Part shown: positions 8,940-18,500 of the stretch, in pieces
How positions within the stretch are numbered: position 1 is the stretch's first letter
Layout: each line of letters begins with the position of its first letter
Assembly: GCA_902611415.1 (NCBI GenBank)
Contig: CACLZM010000009.1
Coordinates: 1 to 41,399 of the forward strand
DNA length: 41,399 bases
Reading direction: 5' to 3'
Source of the DNA: an uncultured Alphaproteobacteria bacterium
Lineage (GTDB): Bacteria; Pseudomonadota; Alphaproteobacteria; HIMB59
The notes under the pieces: model-generated
Told to the model about the DNA's origin: nothing
The model's database searches: none
What the model saw: only the letters and a program-made list of their open reading frames with translations
Position numbers and translations under genes: made by a program

Positions 8940-9704
8940 ATGAAAATACTTGAGCTAAATCAGTTAGAGAAAAAATTTGGTGAAAATAAGGTTTTAAAAG
9001 GCATTAATCTTATTGCCAATAAAGGAGACATCGTAAGTATTATTGGAAGTTCAGGATCAGGAAAGAGCACTATGCTTCGTTGTGTAAATTTTCTTGAAAC
9101 ACCTGATAGTGGTACCGTAAATGTTTGTGGTGAAATTATAAACTGTGGCGATGAGAATTTAAAAAAACCTAGTAAGAATTTACAATCAAAAATTACTTTA
9201 ATTAGGAAAAAATTGGGTATGGTTTTTCAAAGTTTCAATCTTTGGTCGCACATGAATATCTTAGATAACATAACAGAGGCTCCTGTAAATGTTTTAGGAA
9301 TAGATAAAGAAGCTGCTCAAGAACAGGCAATGATTCTTTTAAAAAAAGTAGGAATTGAAGATAAGGCAAAAGAATATCCCTCTCATCTATCAGGAGGTCA
9401 GCAACAAAGAGCAGCAATAGCAAGAGCACTTGCCATTTCTCCAGAAATATTATTATTTGATGAGCCGACATCATCGCTTGATCCAGAATTAGTAGACGAA
9501 GTCTTATCTGTTATTCGTAATTTGGCTGAACAGGGAAAAACAATGTTAGTTGTAACTCATGAAATGGCGTTTGCTAGAAAAGTTTCAAATAAAGTTATTT
9601 TTCTTCACGATGGTCTTGTGGAAGAGGAAGGACATCCTGACACAGTTTTCACAAATCCCCAATCAGAGCGTTGCCGAAATTTCTTATTTAATAGACGCGA
9701 ATAA
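8940..9704 (+). CDS. ABC transporter ATP-binding protein, HisP/GlnQ type
   Basis: This 254-residue ATPase has Walker A GSSGSGKS (36-43), a Q-loop in VFQSFNLW, signature LSGGQQQRAA, Walker B ILLFDEPTSSLD, and the H-loop histidine in VVTHEM. Subfamily features match polar amino-acid importers: the N-terminal LEKKFG, and the insertion before the Q-loop. It is very probably the missing ATPase of the importer at 4155-7785, although it is separated from it by two bactofilin genes and lies on the opposite strand. It shows none of the membrane or peptidase domains expected of a type I export ATPase. Confidence 0.94.
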   Translation: MKILELNQLEKKFGENKVLKGINLIANKGDIVSIIGSSGSGKSTMLRCVNFLETPDSGTVNVCGEIINCGDENLKKPSKNLQSKITLIRKKLGMVFQSFNLWSHMNILDNITEAPVNVLGIDKEAAQEQAMILLKKVGIEDKAKEYPSHLSGGQQQRAAIARALAISPEILLFDEPTSSLDPELVDEVLSVIRNLAEQGKTMLVVTHEMAFARKVSNKVIFLHDGLVEEEGHPDTVFTNPQSERCRNFLFNRRE

Positions 9705-9726
9705 TAATTTTTTATAATTTATCACA

Positions 9727-10011
9727 GTGAATTCATTATTACTGTTCCTGGTAAGACTACTAGAATTTTACACACTTATAGTATTTTTTTATGTAGTCGT
9801 GTCTTGGTTGTTTCATTTTAACATATTAAATAGTCAAAATATTTTTTTGTGGCGAGTTTTTGAAAGTTTTAAAAAACTAACTGACCCTCCCTTAAATTAT
9901 ATAAGAAGATATTTACCAAACTTAGGTGGCTTAGATATTTCACCAGTACTTTTAATACTAATAATATACTTGTTTAAAGATTTACTGATTGAGTATTGGC
10001 CAAGAGGATAA
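9727..10011 (+). CDS. YggT family integral membrane protein
   Basis: This 94-residue protein has two hydrophobic segments (about residues 8-28 and 68-88) around a linker containing DPPLNYIRRYLPNLGGLDISP, the YggT signature (Pro-Ile-Arg-Arg...Pro...Gly-Gly-(I/L)-Asp). YggT proteins are linked to membrane integrity and division in various bacteria, but the biochemical role is unsettled. The start is a GTG 22 bases after the ABC ATPase stop with only a weak ribosome site. folD follows 19 bases downstream. Confidence 0.88.
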   Translation: MNSLLLFLVRLLEFYTLIVFFYVVVSWLFHFNILNSQNIFLWRVFESFKKLTDPPLNYIRRYLPNLGGLDISPVLLILIIYLFKDLLIEYWPRG

Positions 10012-10015
10012 TGAT

Positions 10016-10021
10016 AAGGAG
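10016..10021 (+). promoter_or_regulatory. Shine-Dalgarno site that fixes the folD start
   Basis: AAGGAG lies 9 bases before the ATG at 10031. An upstream in-frame alternative start at 9989 lies inside yggT and has no such site, so the shorter FolD is preferred. Confidence 0.8.
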
Positions 10022-10030
10022 AATAAAAAA

Positions 10031-10939
10031 ATGGCAGATATAATTGATGGAAAAGCTTTTGCGGCAAAAATCAGAGCTGAGGTAAAAGAGGACTCAGACA
10101 AATTAATCTCTCAAAAAAAAGTAGATCCCTGTTTAGCAGTGGTACTAGTAGGAGAAAATCCGGCTAGTAAGGTTTATGTGGGACAAAAAACAAAAATGGC
10201 TGCAGAATGTAATATAAAAACTAAAGATTACAAATTAGATGCAAATACAGATCAAGAGACATTATTAAAATTGATAGATGACCTAAACAATGATGAGTCT
10301 GTTCATGGTATTTTAGTGCAGTTACCTTTACCCAAGCAAATTGATGAAAGAAAAGTGATAGATGCCATTGTGGTGGAGAAAGATGTTGATGGTTTTCATG
10401 CAATTAATGCTGGCAGACTTTCAATAGGCGGGGATATGTTAAAAAAAGCTTTTATCCCGTGTACACCATTGGGGTCATTACTCTTATTAAAAGACCAAAT
10501 AGATGATTTAAAAGGTAAAAGTGCTGTTGTGATTGGTAGATCAAACATTGTTGGTAAGCCAATGTCTCAACTTTTAATTGAAGAGTCATGTACTGTTACT
10601 GTGGTGCACTCCAAAACCAAAGAAATTGAAAAAGTTTGCTCACAAGCAGATATTATTGTTGCAGCTATAGGAAGGGCTGAGATGATTGACTCAAAATGGT
10701 TAAAGGATGGTGCGGTTGTTATTGATGTTGGAATAAACAGAATAGCTATTACAAAAGAGGACGGAAGTGAAGGAAGTAAGATAGTGGGTGACGTAGACTT
10801 TGAAAGTGCCTCCACGAAAGCCTCAAAGATTACTCCTGTACCAGGTGGTGTTGGGCCGATGACTATAGCATGTCTATTAAGAAATACTGTAACATCAGCT
10901 TATCGTCATGCTGGTCTGGAGGACCCAAGATCAAATTAA
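10031..10939 (+). CDS. folD: Methylenetetrahydrofolate dehydrogenase/cyclohydrolase FolD
   Basis: This 302-residue bifunctional enzyme interconverts 5,10-methylene-, methenyl- and 10-formyl-tetrahydrofolate with NADP. Visible signatures are VGENPASKVYVGQKTKMA with the catalytic Lys, GILVQLPLP, DVDGFHAINAGRL, the Rossmann segment VVIGRSNIVGKPM, and the C-terminal TPVPGGVGPMT. Length is normal. It supplies 10-formyl-THF, which is also the cofactor for the PurH reaction encoded at the other end of the window. The convergent neighbour ends 4 bases downstream. Confidence 0.97.
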   Translation: MADIIDGKAFAAKIRAEVKEDSDKLISQKKVDPCLAVVLVGENPASKVYVGQKTKMAAECNIKTKDYKLDANTDQETLLKLIDDLNNDESVHGILVQLPLPKQIDERKVIDAIVVEKDVDGFHAINAGRLSIGGDMLKKAFIPCTPLGSLLLLKDQIDDLKGKSAVVIGRSNIVGKPMSQLLIEESCTVTVVHSKTKEIEKVCSQADIIVAAIGRAEMIDSKWLKDGAVVIDVGINRIAITKEDGSEGSKIVGDVDFESASTKASKITPVPGGVGPMTIACLLRNTVTSAYRHAGLEDPRSN

Positions 10940-10942
10940 AAA

Positions 10943-11287
10943 TTAAGTTTTTATTTTTCCTGAAATACTTGATCCAGGTGTTACAACGTTTCCTTGCTCA
11001 TCAACTATTACTGGACCGGAGACTGGATCAGTTACTCCCAATTCTGAACTGAGTTCCTCTAAAATATCTCTTATAGTGTCGAGATATGCGATCATTTGTT
11101 GGCGAGCATTGGCAAGACTATTTTCATCAACCCACTCGACAACGCTACAATAGGATCTTTCACCTGTCTTTATAACTTTGCGGGTAATAACTCCATCTGG
11201 ATTTGAAAACTTCTTCATTGAGTCAATAAAGGATTGTTCATTACCAGGTTTAACTTTGAAACGCACGACACTCAAAAATTTAGCCAT
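10943..11287 (-). CDS. Conserved hypothetical, possible ABM-like dimeric alpha/beta-barrel protein
   Basis: This 114-residue soluble protein begins MAKFLSVVRFKVKPGNEQSF, a strand plus PG-x-E pattern typical of antibiotic-biosynthesis-monooxygenase-like ferredoxin folds. A second half (RSYCSVVEWVDENSLANAR) continues the alternating strand/helix pattern. The C-terminal 25 residues (PVSGPVIVDEQGNVVTPG) look like an added tail. It lies 48 bases downstream of the M50/HlyD gene on the same strand, with a ribosome site (AGGAT) before the ATG. I do not assign a reaction; the fold call is tentative. Confidence 0.6.
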   Translation of the reverse strand: MAKFLSVVRFKVKPGNEQSFIDSMKKFSNPDGVITRKVIKTGERSYCSVVEWVDENSLANARQQMIAYLDTIRDILEELSSELGVTDPVSGPVIVDEQGNVVTPGSSISGKIKT

Positions 11288-11335
11288 AGTTTATCCTATT
11301 AAAATTATCAAATGAAAACATCATAATTCTTGGAA

Positions 11336-13438
11336 TTAAAAACTTATTTCTCTTATAAGGGTCGCAGATATTAGATTTAATATTTTATCAAAATAGGACT
11401 GTGGCTGAATACCTACATTTGCAACGCCTAAAACTTTCTTATCGGAAAAGATTATATTTTCTGACAATTTAAGGGTTACTTTATAATAGGACTTCTCAGA
11501 TTGTATTCCTCCACCAGGTTTTTCTCTTGCAGCTATAGGGCCGTTAAAAATAGAGGTAACCGAGGGATAGAGGCTAAAATCGTCTACTGGTGATTTGCTT
11601 ATGGACACTACTTCTAAGTCAACCTTTGGCATTTCAATTGAATTAGGAACAAAAAAACTATTTTTAAACTCTTTAACCTTTGAAATATCATTTTCAGATA
11701 AAAAAGCTATGACTTGAAATGACTCTTTATTTACAATTGACATAATTGGATCATCTTTATTTAGCCATTGTTTTTTTTTTAATTCAATTAAACTTACAAT
11801 CTCTCCTTTAAATGGTGCGATGATATTTAACGATGATTTAATTTTTTCTAAATTATTAATATTGGTTATAATTTTTTTTTCTTCACTTTTCATTATCATT
11901 AAATCTGATTTATTTTGATCGCCCTCTAAAGCATTGTTTATTTGAATTGAAATTAATTTTTTTTCTTCAATAAGTTTTTGTATATCTGAATTAAGCGATG
12001 GAGAATTTAGTTTTATTAAGTCTGCTCCTAATTGAACAGATTGATTTTCTTTAACGTATATTTCTGAAACTTGTGAATTTATTGTTGGGTAAATTGTAAT
12101 GTATTCTTCTGATTGATAAATTGCTGGTATGGACTGTGTATTTTTCCAAGGGTAAAATAAAATAAATAATAGGGCTCCTAAAATTAAAATTGTTCTAATT
12201 ATACGAATATTTAAAAAGAAACTTGAGCGTAGTTTCCACCATTCTCTTAACTCTTTTAAAATAGGCAGTGCTATAAACCAAATAATTTCTACTACAAAAA
12301 GAAATATTCCTAAAATTTTAAATGCAAAAAAATAAACCAGTAAAGCTATTCCTATAAATAGGAAGAGCCTGTATATCCAAGTCGACCAGGCATAAAGAGT
12401 AATTAAATTTTGGCGTTGTTGGCTCATATGCTCAGGAGGGCTAAGGCTCAATCCAAACAACCAATTTCGCAATTTCCATTTTGCAATAGCAAATGCTCTA
12501 GGCTGAAGGTTGTCTATTTTTATAAAATCAGCAAATACGTAATATCCATCAAACCTCATAAATGGGCTAATATTAATAAGAAGTGATGAAATCCATCCTG
12601 TCGTAGCAACAAAAAAAGCGGCACTTTTCAGAATTCCTGGATCAGATACTCCCCATACAAAAGTAGCCAGCAATGCTAAATGTAGCTCTGTCGAGATTCC
12701 AGCAAAATTTATTGTCAGTCTTTTCTTATGATCTCTAAGTCTCCAAGCATTAGTATTGTCCGTGTATAAAAAAGGAAAAAAAACTAAAAACGCAATTCCC
12801 ATTGAATTGACATTACATCCAAAATTCTTAGCTGTGTAAGCATGGCCTAATTCGTGAATTGCTTTTACACCTACTAATGCAATTGCATAAAAAATTAATC
12901 CATTAAAATTGAAGAAATACAAAAAAGTAGATAAAAATTCATCCCAGCTTTGAATAACAAAATAAATTCCAATAATACCAAAAAAGTAAATTATTGATCT
13001 AAAAAGTTTTTTTCCAAAAATCTTAGCTATATTTATTGTTCTGTCTAAAAAAGGATCTGGCTTAATCAAAGGTATTTTAAAAAAAAGATAATTATGAATT
13101 AAACTTAAAAACCAATGTTTTTTTTTAGCCTGATGTTGAGCTAGTAATAGTTTAACATCTTCTGAACTTGAGTGAGTTATTAAACTATTAACTTTTAAAA
13201 AATTTATAAAATCATCTAACTCCTCTTCCTTGATAGTAACTCCCTTGGCTTCTACCTTTTCTATAAACTGTTTTGAGTCTACACCTGCAATCCAATGTCT
13301 CAGTATTCGAAAAGCATTTAAACCTAATGTAAAATATTTGTTTCTTAAATTATCATAAATAAGCCATGATGGAGAACCGTCCTCCATAGGGGTTCCAGGT
13401 AAAAGTTGAAGGTCTTGTCTTATTGATGGTGTAATCAT
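11336..13438 (-). CDS. PqqD-like / M50 zinc metallopeptidase / HlyD fusion membrane protein
   Basis: This 700-residue protein has three parts. Residues about 20-90 (from DNLRNKYFTLGLNAFRIL to FLKVNSLI) resemble a PqqD-type winged-helix domain. Residues about 145-435 hold several transmembrane helices with the zinc motif HELGH (195-199) and the downstream Asp-containing PFMRFDGYYVFAD segment (D297), both hallmarks of M50/site-2-protease-like exporter proteins. Residues about 440-690 form a HlyD-type lipoyl/barrel adaptor (IYPTINSQVSEIYVKENQSV, IIAPFKGEIVSL) with a coiled-coil hairpin. The order suggests a cytosolic recognition domain, an intramembrane peptidase or channel, and a periplasmic adaptor in one chain. 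It abuts the preceding gene without a gap and is the last adaptor gene of the giant-protein operon. Domain calls are confident for M50 and HlyD, moderate for PqqD. Confidence 0.88.
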   Translation of the reverse strand: MITPSIRQDLQLLPGTPMEDGSPSWLIYDNLRNKYFTLGLNAFRILRHWIAGVDSKQFIEKVEAKGVTIKEEELDDFINFLKVNSLITHSSSEDVKLLLAQHQAKKKHWFLSLIHNYLFFKIPLIKPDPFLDRTINIAKIFGKKLFRSIIYFFGIIGIYFVIQSWDEFLSTFLYFFNFNGLIFYAIALVGVKAIHELGHAYTAKNFGCNVNSMGIAFLVFFPFLYTDNTNAWRLRDHKKRLTINFAGISTELHLALLATFVWGVSDPGILKSAAFFVATTGWISSLLINISPFMRFDGYYVFADFIKIDNLQPRAFAIAKWKLRNWLFGLSLSPPEHMSQQRQNLITLYAWSTWIYRLFLFIGIALLVYFFAFKILGIFLFVVEIIWFIALPILKELREWWKLRSSFFLNIRIIRTILILGALLFILFYPWKNTQSIPAIYQSEEYITIYPTINSQVSEIYVKENQSVQLGADLIKLNSPSLNSDIQKLIEEKKLISIQINNALEGDQNKSDLMIMKSEEKKIITNINNLEKIKSSLNIIAPFKGEIVSLIELKKKQWLNKDDPIMSIVNKESFQVIAFLSENDISKVKEFKNSFFVPNSIEMPKVDLEVVSISKSPVDDFSLYPSVTSIFNGPIAAREKPGGGIQSEKSYYKVTLKLSENIIFSDKKVLGVANVGIQPQSYFDKILNLISATLIREISF

Positions 13439-14773
13439 TTAGATACCAAGTGTTTGTCGGACAAAAATAATTGGTTTTCTAAATAAGTAAAAAAATAGTT
13501 TCACCTCTTCACCGAAAATTTTTGCAGTTCCTCTGAGTCCAATTCTTGGAGAGTTTTTAGCCATAAGAATTTCCGCTGTTACTCGGTAAGCTAGAGTGTT
13601 CTCACTGGTAAGTTCAGGCTCATAAGAAAATTTAGAAACCTTTGCAGGAATAACATTTAGTGGATCAGAGTCTAAAAAAACGCTTATTTCTGCGTCTTTT
13701 TTGACTGTTATGGCATCTTTTACTGGCATCATTATCTCAATAACAACATTCGATGGGTCAGCGATAACCATTATCGTCTCTCCGACCTTAAAAGGTTTGC
13801 CTATAAGTAGTGATTTATCCTTAATAACTGCAATTCCATCAGCGGGAGAATTGATCGTAGATTTATCTAATAGATATTTCTGATAACTTAGGGTTTGTTC
13901 TACAAGTTTAATTTTACTCTGAAGTTGACTGACCATCGCTTTGTCCTCTTTACTTTGAAAAGAAGACTGTTTTGCCTGAAGTAATTCGGTTTCAATTACT
14001 TTTAATTCTTGGAAAGCTAAATCGTAATCATTTTGTAAATCTGTTTTTTCAAAAGATATTAATGTAGTTCCAATATCAACATCATCATTATTTTGAATAA
14101 AAACTTCTTTTATGACGCCTTCAATAGGAGCATTTATAACATAGGGGTCTTTTGGAACAATTTCTGATTTGCCAACTGTCGAAAGAGAAATTGGAATGAA
14201 CATACTGGCAATAAGTCCCGCTATAATTAAAAATTGAAACCATGTATTTTTAAAAACTTTAATGGAACTTTCAAAAAAATTATTTTCTTTGAGTGATCCC
14301 ATCGCGTGTCCAATAGATGAGCTTAAGTGTCTAATGTACTCTATATCTTGCTCTTCCCAATTTTCATCTCTTGCAAGAAGCAATGCTGCTTGAGGGCCTT
14401 TTTGATTTGAAAAACAAGGAACCCATAAAAGTTTATCTGGAATTGGATTTTCACCTTTAGCAGGGATTAATGAGTCTTTTTCGATTGTAAATGGATGTGT
14501 CTCAGGTGATCCTTCTTTTAATTTTTCTCTTATTATTTTCTGAGCTAATATAGTTGTAGAAGAAGTTTGTTCTACAACTGCTATGTCAGAAATAGCATCA
14601 ATCTTAAATTTATTTGAGTTTGCCCATTCTCCAAAAAAAGCAAAGACAAAAGGTGTTATGTTTCTTAACTCATTTGTAACTGTATATCTGATTTCTACTA
14701 AAGATTTTGCTTCACGTAATTTTTTTTCAAACGTGAAAATCCTTGCTAAACGATTTAATTGGTCTTGGCTCAA
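13439..14773 (-). CDS. GAF-like / HlyD membrane-fusion (adaptor) protein
   Basis: This 444-residue protein has a soluble N-terminal region (about residues 15-165) that looks GAF-like (start LREAKSLVEIRYTVTNELR; AALLLARDENWEEQDIEYI near its end). One transmembrane helix follows (about residues 180-197, FQFLIIAGLIASMFIP). The HlyD-type periplasmic part has paired lipoyl halves (VINAPIEGVIKEVFIQNNDD and INSPADGIAVI) around a helical hairpin, then a beta-barrel. The start is TTG at 14773, overlapping the stop of the upstream adaptor by 4 bases (TTGA). The cytosolic GAF-like domain is unusual for an export adaptor and could sense a small molecule or bind a partner. Confidence 0.83.
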   Translation of the reverse strand: MSQDQLNRLARIFTFEKKLREAKSLVEIRYTVTNELRNITPFVFAFFGEWANSNKFKIDAISDIAVVEQTSSTTILAQKIIREKLKEGSPETHPFTIEKDSLIPAKGENPIPDKLLWVPCFSNQKGPQAALLLARDENWEEQDIEYIRHLSSSIGHAMGSLKENNFFESSIKVFKNTWFQFLIIAGLIASMFIPISLSTVGKSEIVPKDPYVINAPIEGVIKEVFIQNNDDVDIGTTLISFEKTDLQNDYDLAFQELKVIETELLQAKQSSFQSKEDKAMVSQLQSKIKLVEQTLSYQKYLLDKSTINSPADGIAVIKDKSLLIGKPFKVGETIMVIADPSNVVIEIMMPVKDAITVKKDAEISVFLDSDPLNVIPAKVSKFSYEPELTSENTLAYRVTAEILMAKNSPRIGLRGTAKIFGEEVKLFFYLFRKPIIFVRQTLGI

Positions 14774-15517
14774 AATACAACTCGCCCACTCATTCCAGGA
14801 AGAAGGGCAGAGCTAGCGTTTGTAATAGTACCTTTTAGTTGAATTGTTTGGCTAACAGCGTCAACATTTGCACCAATTCCACTTATAGAGGCATTGAATT
14901 CTTCTTGTATTTCATCAATATAGACAGTGATTGGATGGCCTATTGTGAGCCAAGAAACCCATTCACTAGATACTACCATTTCTAATTCAAGAACATCAGT
15001 TTTTATAATCTTCATTAATTCAACTTGAGGCTGTATCGACTCAAATGCGTTTACTACAACTTCCTCAACCGCACCATCAAAAGGCGCTCTAATTTCACAT
15101 CTCTCTACATTTAGTTCAGCAATACGTAATTCTGATTTTGCCTTCTCATACTCTGATATAGAGAGTTCAAGTTCATATTTTCCAATTGATCTCATCTGTA
15201 ACATCTGTTCATCACTTTTTAGTTTGATCAATGCACTATTTTCATTGGCTCTAACTACATCTTTTTGTGCTTCATATAAACTACAATCGAATTGAATAAG
15301 TAAATCTCCTTTTTTTAAATCTTTCCATTTCTTTAACAGAAATACTAGTAATACGAGCGGCCAATTCACTTGAAAGAACAGCTTCTTGAGATGCAACTAC
15401 TAATGCTCTTGATTCCCTAACTTCGGCTTTAGAGGAAACAGTAAATAGGAGAGATAAAATTATTATTTTAACCAGAAACTTTAACAAGTTTATCTCCATA
15501 ATTTTCATGACCTTCAT
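14770..15517 (-). CDS. RND/HlyD-type periplasmic adaptor, with an apparent frameshift
   Basis: Two overlapping frames together make one adaptor. The first (15517 to 15281) has a signal peptide (NLLKFLVKIIILSLLFTVSSKA) and the first lipoyl strand region, then changes to nonsense after residue 69 (FKK). The second (to the TGA at 14772-14770) resumes with KKGDLLIQFDCSLYEAQ, the expected continuation, then a coiled hairpin, the second lipoyl half (EIRAPFDGAVEEVVV) and a barrel ending LLPGMSGRVVF. The break is at an A7 run (15310-15316); six A would restore a 248-residue protein. Start candidates are ATGs at 15517, 15508 and 15499; all overlap the end of the giant gene. Either a sequence error, a real mutation or slippage is possible. 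Nothing else in the gene is decayed. Confidence 0.8.
15310..15316 (-). other. A7 homopolymer at the adaptor frame change
   Basis: Seven A in the coding direction (TTT AAA AAA AGG AGA). Skipping one base moves translation from the 5' frame into the 3' frame (TTT AAA AAA GGA GAT), joining the two halves exactly where the lipoyl sequence continues. A run this long is prone to polymerase slippage and also to sequencing or assembly error. Confidence 0.8.
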
Positions 15518-18500
15518 ACTGCAAGTCTAATTGCTCTTGAAGAGTTGCAAATTTAATAAGTTTTTCATTTGTTTCAAAATTTTGTGAATTTAAAACAATA
15601 GAATCTTGAGAAGTGGCCTCATCAATTTCTCCTGGAATAGTTGGTATATCATTAAGACTTGACTGATCGTCTGTGTTAGGTGTTTGATTGTCATTATTGT
15701 TTGAGTCATTTGGGTTAAGAGTGTTATTTAATATCGACCCATCTTCTAAATCATTTTGTGTATCAAGTAACATTTGTCCTTTTTCATCAACAGTAACTTC
15801 AGTTTTTAAAGCTGCACTTCGGTCTATGAAAGGCTCGAGGTCGCGTTTTAAGGCTTTATCCTGGCTAACAGAGTTCCTATCCAGAGTAACATTAATTTCT
15901 CTTGTGCTATTATCATTATCGATTGCTATCACCTTAACATCGATTGAGTAAATATTTTGAGGAAACTGAACGATCGTCTGACCTGTTGATGGATCAACAC
16001 GTATCCAGCTTGGAAGAGAGGAGCCATCCTCTAAAGTTCCTGTGTATTGTTTCACATTAAGCCTGTAATCATCTCCAATAGCAAATCCCAATAAAGTATT
16101 TTCATTTATTCCAGGCCTTCCACTTTGATCAATATTTAAATCTTCAACAGCAACATCGATTACTTTCATACCGCCATTAAAGGTGTATTCTTTGACTAGG
16201 GAACCTAAATTTCCTCTCACCGCAAGATCAGCTATTTGGTCATTAACTTTAGGTGTTTCAAATGTTACTGTTTTATCAGCAATTGCAGCTTCTAATGTTT
16301 TTTGCTTCACAATCAGTGGTGGAGTTGGTGCTTCACCAGGCTTTCCAGGCTTTCCGATGATTATTGTAAATGTTTGTTGTGTAGATAGGTTACCTCCGTC
16401 TGTTGCAGTTACTGTAAAAGTATAAGTACCTTCAGGTAGCCGGCCTCTAATTCTTCCTGCATCGTTAACTGTCAGTCCTGATGGTAAACCGCCGTAACTA
16501 TATGTTAGTTGCCCGTAAGTGCTGGTGCTTGGATCTGGGTCATCGAAGAAAAGTTTTGATTGAATGACAATTCTATTATTTTCAGCACCTCTAAAAGTAG
16601 GAGCTGTTGAAGAAGTAGGAGCGTCATTGATACCAGTAACTGTCACAGCTAATTGTGCTGTATCAGTACTCGATCCGTTTGAGATAGTATAGGTAAAATA
16701 ATCTATGGCGGTTGTGTCAGGAGTGAGAATGTCTGCTCCATCCTGGTCTGCAACATATGAATAAGTACCGTCTGAGTTGAGTGTTAGTGTTCCGTAAGTG
16801 CCTATTAAAGAAGATCCCACCGTGCCACTTGTTCCAGTACCTGCTTCTGTTCCTGTTCTTACAGCAGAAATTGTTGCATCTGCGCTCTCATCAGCATCAC
16901 TTCCACTATCAGTATCATTTGACAATAGACCGGAGCCTTTATTTCCAACACTTAGAGTATTACCATCTGTAACACTTCCAGTATCATTATTTCCAACAAC
17001 CTCATTATCTTGACCGGTAACTGTAATGGTAATTGTTGCTGTATCAGTTGCTGTTCCATCGGATATAGTATAAGTAAAGACATCTATCTCAGAAGAGCCA
17101 TCGGCTATATCATCAGCTGCAGCTTGATCAGCAGTGTAAGTGTAAGATCCATCTGCACCAACAGTTAATGTTCCATAAGTACCAACTATTTGAGTACCAT
17201 TACTTTGATAAGTTGAGCTTGAGGCAACAGTGCCTGAATTGCCATTTGAGTGAGATATATTTGTTACCGTCAATGAAGAGGAGTCATCAACGTCTGCATC
17301 GGTATCATCATTTAATAAATCGTTCTGAGCTGCTGTTTTTGTAACAGTTTCATCCTCATTCACAGAGTCAGTATCATCTACCCCGACTGGATCATCATTA
17401 ATACCAGTTACTGTAATTGTCAATGTTGCTGTGTCAGTAGCTGTTCCATCAGAAACTGTATAGGTGAAGACGTCGGGTACTGTATCACCAGCATCTAAGG
17501 CATCAGCTTTTGCTTGATCTGCTGTGTATTTATATGCTCCATTAGATCCAATCACCAATGTACCATAAGCGCCTGTCACAGATGTGCCATTAAGATGTGT
17601 AGTACCAGATGAAACGTTTGACTCTGATCCGGAGTCAGGTTGAATTTTTGTAACAGTTAAATTGGCGGGGTCGTCATCGTCAGCGTCTGTATCATCATCT
17701 AAAACATCATCTTGAATAGCTAACTTAGTGACGCTAGAGTCCTCATCAACACTATCGGTGTCATCAACAGCTACAGGGGTGTCATTGACACCCGTTACAG
17801 TTATTGTCAATGTTGCTGTATCAGTTGCTGTTCCATCAGAAACTGTATAGGTGAAGATGTCGTTTGCTGTATCACCTGCATCTAAATCATCAGCTGCACT
17901 TTGATCAGCGACATAAGTATAAGATCCATTTGAATTAAGAGTTAGTGTTCCGTAAGTACCAGTTAAAGCAGATCCAACAGTGCCGCTATTACCCGTTCCA
18001 TCCTCTGCCCCAGTTCTAATAGCAGAAACTGTAAGAGAGGCTGAGTCATCTGCATCTGTATCATCATTTAAAACATCATTTTGTGAAGCGGTTTTAGAGA
18101 CAGTTTCATCCTCGTTCACACTATCGGTGTCATCAACAGCTACTGGAGCATCATTTACACCAGTAATATTGATTGTCAGTAATGCTGTCGCGGTTGCAGA
18201 ATTTTCATCGGTTAGCGTATAAGTAAAGACATCACTTGCAGGATCATTAGCATCTAAATCATCAGCTGCAGTTTGATCGGCTGTGTAAGTATAAGAACCA
18301 TCAGCTCCAACTGTTAAGGTACCATAAGTACCGACTATTTGTGTGCCACTACTGCTATAAGTCGAACCCGAAGAAACAGTTCCAGAGTTACCATTTGTAT
18401 GCGATATATTAGTAACTGTTAGCGAAGCATCTGTATCAGCATCTGTATCATCATTTAACACGTCTTCCTCAGATCCCGTTTTAGTAACAGTAGCATCTTC

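Noticed and set aside
8940-9704. ATPase of the giant-protein exporter
   Set aside because: Its motifs and size match HisP/GlnQ importers, it has no membrane domain, and it fits the nearby permeases and binding protein.
9989-10030. Longer FolD start inside yggT
   Set aside because: The extra 14 residues are not FolD-like, and the AAGGAG site points to the ATG at 10031.
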